Shown here: positions 57,372-64,000 of the stretch, piece after piece
Numbering within the stretch: the stretch's first letter is position 1
How the letters are laid out: each line of letters starts with the position of its first letter
NCBI RefSeq assembly: GCF_014610845.1
Contig: NZ_JABTCG010000004.1
Span: 248,001-312,000 of the forward strand
DNA: 64,000 nt
Direction of reading: 5' to 3'
DNA from: Maribacter arenosus
GTDB lineage: Bacteria; Bacteroidota; Bacteroidia; Flavobacteriales; Flavobacteriaceae
Program-made: the position numbers and the translations under genes
The notes under the pieces: model-generated
The model's database searches: none
What the model saw: only the letters and a program-made list of their open reading frames with translations
Told to the model about the DNA's origin: nothing

Positions 57372-57722
57372 TCAATTTAACAGGTTCGTAGCCTCATTTG
57401 GAAAAACCAAGGCCGGTTTAAATTTTTTTGCTTCCTCGATATCCATTATGGCATAAGTAATCAGTATCAATATATCACCAACTGCGACTTTTCGGGCTGC
57501 AGCCCCGTTCAAGGTAAGTTCACCGCTGCCCCTTGGTCCTGGAATAACGTAGGTTTCCAATCGTTCCCCATTATTATTGTTAACAATCAGGATTTTTTCA
57601 CCTTGAATAATATTTGCAGCATCCATTAAATCCTCGTCTATGGTAATACTGCCTATATAGTTAAGGTCCGCACCGGTAACCCGCACGCGGTGTATTTTAG
57701 ATTTTACAACTTCTATTTGCAT
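57372..57722 (-). CDS. panD: Aspartate 1-decarboxylase
   Basis: Pyruvoyl enzyme that makes beta-alanine for pantothenate. The 116 residues have the self-cleavage site Gly24-Ser25 ([10 protein letters not shown]) and the later [20 protein letters not shown] segment that forms the active site. Length is typical. It is 13 bp after panC on the same strand, so both steps for pantothenate are co-transcribed. Confidence 0.97.
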   Translation of the reverse strand: MQIEVVKSKIHRVRVTGADLNYIGSITIDEDLMDAANIIQGEKILIVNNNNGERLETYVIPGPRGSGELTLNGAAARKVAVGDILILITYAIMDIEEAKKFKPALVFPNEATNLLN

Positions 57723-57735
57723 GGGACAAAGTTAA

Positions 57736-58590
57736 TTAATTCAGGGCAATATTGTCTATTAGTCGTACGTCTTCCGCATAAACGGCAATAAACGCCCTAT
57801 ATTTTATATTTTTATGTTTTCGGATCATAGGTTTCAATGTGTCGGCTTGGGCTATTTCAATGTATTCAAGCTTCAGATCTTCATGTTGTTCAAATTGTTT
57901 TGTTACCCAATCCTTAACCTTTATAGCACTTTTCGTGCCAAATTTCTGTTTGGCAGCCTTTAAGGTTTTATAGATAAAAGAGGCTTCATTCCTAATGTTT
58001 TTAGACAGTCTTTCGTTTCTTGAACTATATGCTAATCCGTTAGCCTCCCTAACAATGGGGCAGCCAATGATTTCTACAGGTATGTTCCTGATTTCCGTAA
58101 GCTTTTTTATGATTTGAAGTTGTTGAAAATCCTTTTCACCAAAATAGGCACGGGTAGGTTCGACCAAGGTCAATAAAGCTTCTACAATAGTGCCTACACC
58201 ATTAAAATGCCCGTCTCTGAAGGCACCTTCCATGACCTGATCCAGACCATCAAAATCATAAGAAACCGATTTGACATTTTCAGCATACATTACTTCTACG
58301 CTAGGGGCGAAAACGATTATGTGATCTGCTATCTCCCTAAGAATTTTTAAGTCGGTAGTTAAGGGTTGTGGGTAATTCTCGAGATCTTTTGGGTTATTGA
58401 ACTGTGTTGGGTTAACAAAAATGGTCACCACTACCACGGAATTCTCTTGTACTGCCCTTTTAACCAAGGCCGTATGTCCTATATGCAAGGCCCCCATAGT
58501 AGGCACGAGCCCAATACTGTCCTTTTCGTCCAATGAGGTAAGATGTTCCTTTAGTTGTTTTCTGGTTTTGATCAGCAACATAGGTTTCAT
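57736..58590 (-). CDS. panC: Pantothenate synthetase
   Basis: Joins pantoate and beta-alanine with ATP. The 284 residues show the nucleotidyl-transferase HIGH-like motif (PTMGALHIGHTALVKRA), the pantoate site (VTIFVNPTQFNNPKDLENYP), GEKDFQQLQII and SSRNERL. The start is the ATG at 58590, with a second ATG three codons later; a -7 promoter element just upstream (58603-58610) predicts a very short 5' leader for the first. First gene of the panC-panD operon. Confidence 0.97.
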   Translation of the reverse strand: MKPMLLIKTRKQLKEHLTSLDEKDSIGLVPTMGALHIGHTALVKRAVQENSVVVVTIFVNPTQFNNPKDLENYPQPLTTDLKILREIADHIIVFAPSVEVMYAENVKSVSYDFDGLDQVMEGAFRDGHFNGVGTIVEALLTLVEPTRAYFGEKDFQQLQIIKKLTEIRNIPVEIIGCPIVREANGLAYSSRNERLSKNIRNEASFIYKTLKAAKQKFGTKSAIKVKDWVTKQFEQHEDLKLEYIEIAQADTLKPMIRKHKNIKYRAFIAVYAEDVRLIDNIALN

Positions 58591-58602
58591 TTAAAAAGGC
58601 AG

Positions 58603-58610
58603 CAAACTTA
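58603..58610 (-). promoter_or_regulatory. -7 promoter element for panC
   Basis: Minus-strand TAAGTTTG matches TAnnTTTG. It ends 12 bp before the first ATG, giving a predicted leader of about 9 nt. Confidence 0.5.
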
Positions 58611-58641
58611 CTATAAATACTGCTAATCTGCATAATTTTTG

Positions 58642-58649
58642 TAATTTTG
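58642..58649 (+). promoter_or_regulatory. -7 promoter element for the glgA-like gene
   Basis: TAATTTTG matches TAnnTTTG, 36 bp before the ATG at 58686. It forms a divergent pair with the panC element. Confidence 0.5.
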
Positions 58650-58685
58650 CAGCAATCTTTTCAAGATAAATAAAATATTGCTTTT

Positions 58686-59495
58686 ATGAATGGTAAAAAG
58701 ATATTGTTTGTATCTTCAGAATTAGTCCCCTACCTCCCAGAGAACGAAGTTTCATTAATGTCATACGAATCCCCAAGGATGGTCAATAGCAATGGTGGCC
58801 AAATCAGGATTTTTATGCCCAGATATGGGAACATCAATGAACGCAGACATCAACTGCATGAGGTTATTCGATTATCAGGCATGAACCTTGTCATCAATGA
58901 TATGGATATGCCTTTGATCATAAAAGTTGCTTCAATCCCCAAAGAGAGGATTCAGGTTTATTTTATCGATAACGAAGAGTACTTCAAAAGAAAAGCGACA
59001 TTTACCGATACCGATGGTAATCTTTTTGAAGATAACGATCAAAGGGCCATATTTTTTGCCAAAGGTGTTGTCGAAACCGTAAAAAAACTAAATTGGTCCC
59101 CCGATATCATTCATGTTCACGGATGGTTAGCATCGCTTTTGCCCTTGTATTTGAAAAAATACTATGAAGATGAACCACTATTCGGGGATAGTAAGATCGT
59201 GACCTCGGTTTACGGTAAAGGTTTCGATGGTGAACTGGATAAGGATATGATCCAAAAAATAACTTTTGATGGTATTTCCGAAGATAGTATAGGTCCTCTA
59301 AAAAAACCCAACTATAATAATTTGTTAAAAGTGGCTGTAGATTATTCCGATGCTATTATTTTAGCCGCGGAAGATATTCCTGAAGATTTATTAAACCATA
59401 TTTCCAACCTAGAAAAACCCGTGTTGCCCTATGTTCCTTTACAAGGTTTTGAAGAAGCATATGCCAATTTCTATAACACTGAAGTTTTAAAGTAA
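58686..59495 (+). CDS. GlgA-like protein, N-terminal domain only
   Basis: A 269-residue protein that corresponds to the N-terminal Rossmann domain of glycogen/starch synthase (GT5): ILFVSSELVPYLPENEVSLM, GGQIRIFMPRYGNINERRHQ and SPDIIHVHGWLASLLPLYLK. The C-terminal half with the nucleotide-sugar site is missing, and the KxGGL motif at the start is not kept (ELVPYLPEN). It cannot make glycogen alone. From memory this short form is common in Flavobacteriaceae next to DUF4270 and glmS, so it is probably a conserved protein with a changed role. Confidence 0.88.
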   Translation: MNGKKILFVSSELVPYLPENEVSLMSYESPRMVNSNGGQIRIFMPRYGNINERRHQLHEVIRLSGMNLVINDMDMPLIIKVASIPKERIQVYFIDNEEYFKRKATFTDTDGNLFEDNDQRAIFFAKGVVETVKKLNWSPDIIHVHGWLASLLPLYLKKYYEDEPLFGDSKIVTSVYGKGFDGELDKDMIQKITFDGISEDSIGPLKKPNYNNLLKVAVDYSDAIILAAEDIPEDLLNHISNLEKPVLPYVPLQGFEEAYANFYNTEVLK

Positions 59496-59497
59496 TC

Positions 59498-61375
<1,878 letters not shown>

Positions 61376-61488
61376 AATTATATCTTCCCCCGAGTATAAG
61401 ATGCAATCAGTTTTTTAACGGTAATATACCACTTACAGAGTTTTAACGTTTTACATCTAAGAGTTACAGGATTTTACGGCCATTAGGC

Positions 61489-61496
61489 TAGATTTG
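61489..61496 (+). promoter_or_regulatory. -7 promoter element for glmS
   Basis: TAGATTTG matches TAnnTTTG exactly, 37 bp before the glmS ATG. No glmS ribozyme fold is visible in the 158-bp leader region. Confidence 0.5.
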
Positions 61497-61533
61497 CAAT
61501 AATTATAATTTAAGCCATCTAATAAAAATAATT

Positions 61534-63381
61534 ATGTGTGGAATTGTAGGTTATATTGGGCACAGGGATGCCTATCCGATAATAATGAAAGGACTACAAC
61601 GCTTGGAGTATCGAGGTTATGATAGTGCTGGAATAGCGTTATATGATGGGAAGGACATCAATCTTTCAAAGACCAAAGGCAAGGTTGAGGATTTAAAACT
61701 AAAATCCAATGCTGACATTTCGTTGAAGGGGACCTTGGGAATAGGTCACACCCGTTGGGCCACACATGGGGTACCGAACGATGTGAATTCGCATCCGCAT
61801 TACTCCAATTCTGGAGATTTGGTGATTATCCATAATGGAATCATCGAAAACTATGAATCCCTCAAAAAAGAATTGATGAATAGGGGGTATACCTTTACTT
61901 CCGATACGGATACCGAGGTACTGATCAACCTTATCGAAGAGGTACAGAAAACGGAAGGTGTGATGTTGGGAAAGGCGGTTCAAATAGCGCTTAATCAAGC
62001 AGTTGGCGCGTATGCTATTGCCGTTTTCGACAGAAAAAAACCTGATGAGATCGTAGTAGCAAAGTTAGGTAGCCCATTAGCCATTGGTATAGGCGAAAAT
62101 GAATTCTTTATCGCATCCGATGCCTCTCCATTTATTGAGTTCACTAACAATGCGGTTTATCTGGCAGATGAAGAAATGGCCATAATTCGACTAGGGAAAG
62201 AAATAAAGTTGAGAAAAATTAAGGATGATGCGATCGCTTATCCAAATATTAAGGAACTTCAATTGAATTTGGAGGAAATTGAAAAAGGAGGGTATGATCA
62301 TTTTATGCTGAAGGAAATTTATGAGCAGCCCAGGGCCATAAAGGACACCTATCGTGGACGTCTATTGGCGGATCAAGGTTTGATAAAAATGTCGGGAATC
62401 GATCAAAATCTTGAAAAATTCCTCAATGCCAACAGAATAATAATAGTTGCCTGCGGTACTTCCTGGCATGCTGGATTGGTAGCTGAATATATCTTTGAGG
62501 ATTTGGCCCGTATTTCAGTTGAAGTGGAATATGCTTCTGAATTCAGATATAGAAATCCCGTTATTACCGATAAGGATGTGTTGATAGCGATTTCCCAATC
62601 GGGGGAAACGGCCGATACTTTGGCAGCAATTAAACTGGCCAAGGAAAAAGGGGCCTTTGTTTTTGGGGTTTGTAATGTTGTAGGTTCATCAATTGCAAGG
62701 GAGACCGACGCCGGTGCCTACACACATGCAGGACCGGAAATAGGAGTTGCCTCTACAAAAGCATTTACCACACAAATTACGGTATTAACATTAATGGCCT
62801 TGAAATTGGCAAAGGAAAAAGGTGTATTTTCAGAAAGCCGATTCCATGAATACTTGACCGAGTTGGAAACAATCCCTGCTAAGGTAGAAAAGGCCTTGTT
62901 AGCTAATCCTTTAGTGGAGATTATAGCGGATGTGTATAAAGATTCTACGAATTGCCTGTATCTTGGCCGAGGGTACAACTTCCCAGTAGCTCTTGAAGGG
63001 GCATTGAAGTTAAAGGAGATCAGTTATATACATGCCGAGGGCTATCCAGCTGCTGAAATGAAACATGGTCCAATCGCTTTGATAGACGAGCAAATGCCTG
63101 TAATTGTCATAGCGACCAAAAAAGGCCATTATGAAAAAGTAGTAAGTAATATACAGGAAATCAAGTCCCGTAAAGGTAAGATTATCGCCATTGTGACCCA
63201 AGGTGATGAACAAGTTACGGAATTAGCCGACCATGTAATCGAAGTCCCTGAAACCTTCGAGAGTTTAACACCACTTTTAACCACAATTCCTTTACAATTA
63301 TTGTCCTATCATATTGCCGTAATGAGAGGTTGTAATGTAGATCAGCCACGAAATTTGGCAAAATCGGTAACGGTGGAATAA
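61534..63381 (+). CDS. glmS: Glutamine-fructose-6-phosphate aminotransferase
   Basis: Makes glucosamine 6-phosphate, the first step to cell-wall and LPS amino sugars. The 615 residues begin MCGIVGYIGHR with the nucleophile Cys2 of the glutaminase domain (1-240); two SIS isomerase domains follow (IIIVACGTSWHAGL, SQSGETADTLAAI; then YLGRGYNFPVALEGALKLKE), and the end is KSVTVE as in the family. A strong terminator follows. Confidence 0.98.
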   Translation: MCGIVGYIGHRDAYPIIMKGLQRLEYRGYDSAGIALYDGKDINLSKTKGKVEDLKLKSNADISLKGTLGIGHTRWATHGVPNDVNSHPHYSNSGDLVIIHNGIIENYESLKKELMNRGYTFTSDTDTEVLINLIEEVQKTEGVMLGKAVQIALNQAVGAYAIAVFDRKKPDEIVVAKLGSPLAIGIGENEFFIASDASPFIEFTNNAVYLADEEMAIIRLGKEIKLRKIKDDAIAYPNIKELQLNLEEIEKGGYDHFMLKEIYEQPRAIKDTYRGRLLADQGLIKMSGIDQNLEKFLNANRIIIVACGTSWHAGLVAEYIFEDLARISVEVEYASEFRYRNPVITDKDVLIAISQSGETADTLAAIKLAKEKGAFVFGVCNVVGSSIARETDAGAYTHAGPEIGVASTKAFTTQITVLTLMALKLAKEKGVFSESRFHEYLTELETIPAKVEKALLANPLVEIIADVYKDSTNCLYLGRGYNFPVALEGALKLKEISYIHAEGYPAAEMKHGPIALIDEQMPVIVIATKKGHYEKVVSNIQEIKSRKGKIIAIVTQGDEQVTELADHVIEVPETFESLTPLLTTIPLQLLSYHIAVMRGCNVDQPRNLAKSVTVE

Positions 63382-63401
63382 CAATAATCACTTAAAATAT
63401 C

Positions 63402-63434
63402 AAAAAAGGCCATGATTTAATCATGGCCTTTTTT
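63402..63434 (+). terminator. Rho-independent terminator after glmS
   Basis: A perfect 14-bp stem (63402-63415 with 63421-63434; core GGCCATGA/TCATGGCC) with a 5-nt loop and flanking A and T tracts; it may be bidirectional. Confidence 0.95.
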
Positions 63435-63575
63435 GTTGAATAGTTAGGGATTATGCAATATTTACACCAAATATTAAGGAATTAGATATTATGCATGCAT
63501 AATTTTATTATTTTTTCATTTTTCAATATGAAAAAATCTGTATATTGGCAGCGAACTAATTTAACTAAAACTATA

Positions 63576-64000
63576 ATGAGAGCGATACTTTTTCTATCCT
63601 TGTTGATGTTGGGCGGCTTCGGGTTTGCCCAAACGACTATTACAGGTAATGTTGTGGATCCTGACAACGAACCTGTTCCAGGGGCTAATGTGGTTATTGT
63701 CGGAAAGGCAGTAGGCGCGGTATCGGATTTTGATGGTAATTTTACTTTGAAAACTTCTGAAACTCCCCCCTTTCAATTAAATATTTCAAGCATCGGTTAT
63801 ACCGATGCCACTTTTGATGTCACTTCGAACAATCAGAATATCACGATTGTTCTTAACGAGGCATCTACAATTCTTGATGAGATTGTTATATCGGCATCAA
63901 GAACGCCCGAACGATTGTTCGAATCCCCGGTAACAATTGAGCGCATTGGGATTCAAGAAATCAAGAATACGGCTTCAGTGGATTTCTATGATGGATTGGA
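63576..64000 (+). CDS. TonB-dependent receptor, 5' part
   Basis: The gene runs past the window end. The first 141 codons show a signal peptide (MRAILFLSLLMLGGFGFAQ), a carboxypeptidase-regulatory-like domain (about 21-95, TITGNVVDPDNEPVPGANVV), and the beginning of the plug with a TonB-box-like stretch (EIVISASRTPERLFESPVTI). It is a receptor of the same type as the one at 15108. Whether a SusD partner follows cannot be seen. Confidence 0.9.
   Translation, partial: MRAILFLSLLMLGGFGFAQTTITGNVVDPDNEPVPGANVVIVGKAVGAVSDFDGNFTLKTSETPPFQLNISSIGYTDATFDVTSNNQNITIVLNEASTILDEIVISASRTPERLFESPVTIERIGIQEIKNTASVDFYDGL

Noticed and set aside
61376-61533. glmS ribozyme
   Set aside because: The leader is short and AT-rich with no sign of the conserved core; the ribozyme is mainly a Firmicutes feature.

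Overview
The window is an ordinary-looking stretch of a Bacteroidota chromosome, most likely from a marine member of the Flavobacteriaceae. The clues are several TonB-dependent receptors with an N-terminal carboxypeptidase-regulatory-like domain, flavobacterial families such as DUF4270, DUF5689 and the short GlgA-like protein, very weak Shine-Dalgarno sequences, and repeated Bacteroidota-type -7 promoter elements (TAnnTTTG). I saw no tRNA, rRNA, insertion sequence, phage gene or CRISPR array.

Layout. 1-6.4 kb: the 3' part of ileS, a TraR/DksA-like regulator, lspA, 5-formyltetrahydrofolate cyclo-ligase and uvrC. 6.4-15 kb: a patatin-BamA-type outer-membrane protein, then aromatic amino-acid catabolism (4-hydroxyphenylpyruvate dioxygenase and tryptophan 2,3-dioxygenase) joined in tight gene order to a DUF3108 protein, an M23 peptidase lipoprotein and pgi. 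15-26 kb: envelope and transport genes, namely a large TonB receptor, a split ThrE exporter, a possible haem-binding membrane protein, a DUF1080 protein, and a divergent locus of a secreted endonuclease/exonuclease/phosphatase with a second TonB receptor and a DUF5689/lamin-tail lipoprotein.

25.9-37 kb is the accessory part and looks more AT-rich by eye: three Rossmann-type oxidoreductases, a flavodoxin-like reductase, two AraC-type regulators (one membrane-bound), small membrane proteins, a frameshifted outer-membrane barrel gene, a left-handed beta-helix protein and a DinB protein. The main regulatory observations are here. A roughly 70-bp element is duplicated, without gaps and at exactly the same distance, upstream of two oxidoreductase genes, one of which heads the operon that contains an AraC regulator. 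A second, different 57-bp element is duplicated upstream of the membrane AraC gene and the beta-helix gene.

37-41.6 kb: a katG catalase-peroxidase behind a PerR/Fur-like palindrome, followed by ankyrin, Nudix and omega-amidase-type genes that suggest a peroxide/damage-repair group. 41.6-64 kb: mainly housekeeping genes (comF, glyS, xth, radA, panD, panC, glmS) mixed with envelope proteins (Ig-like lipoprotein, MarC, FecA-like receptor, leucine-rich-repeat protein, DUF4270 lipoprotein). The window ends inside a fourth TonB receptor gene.

No single wholly new multi-gene system is demonstrated. The strongest leads are the two duplicated operator-like elements, the endonuclease/TonB/DUF5689 locus and several small or degenerate genes.
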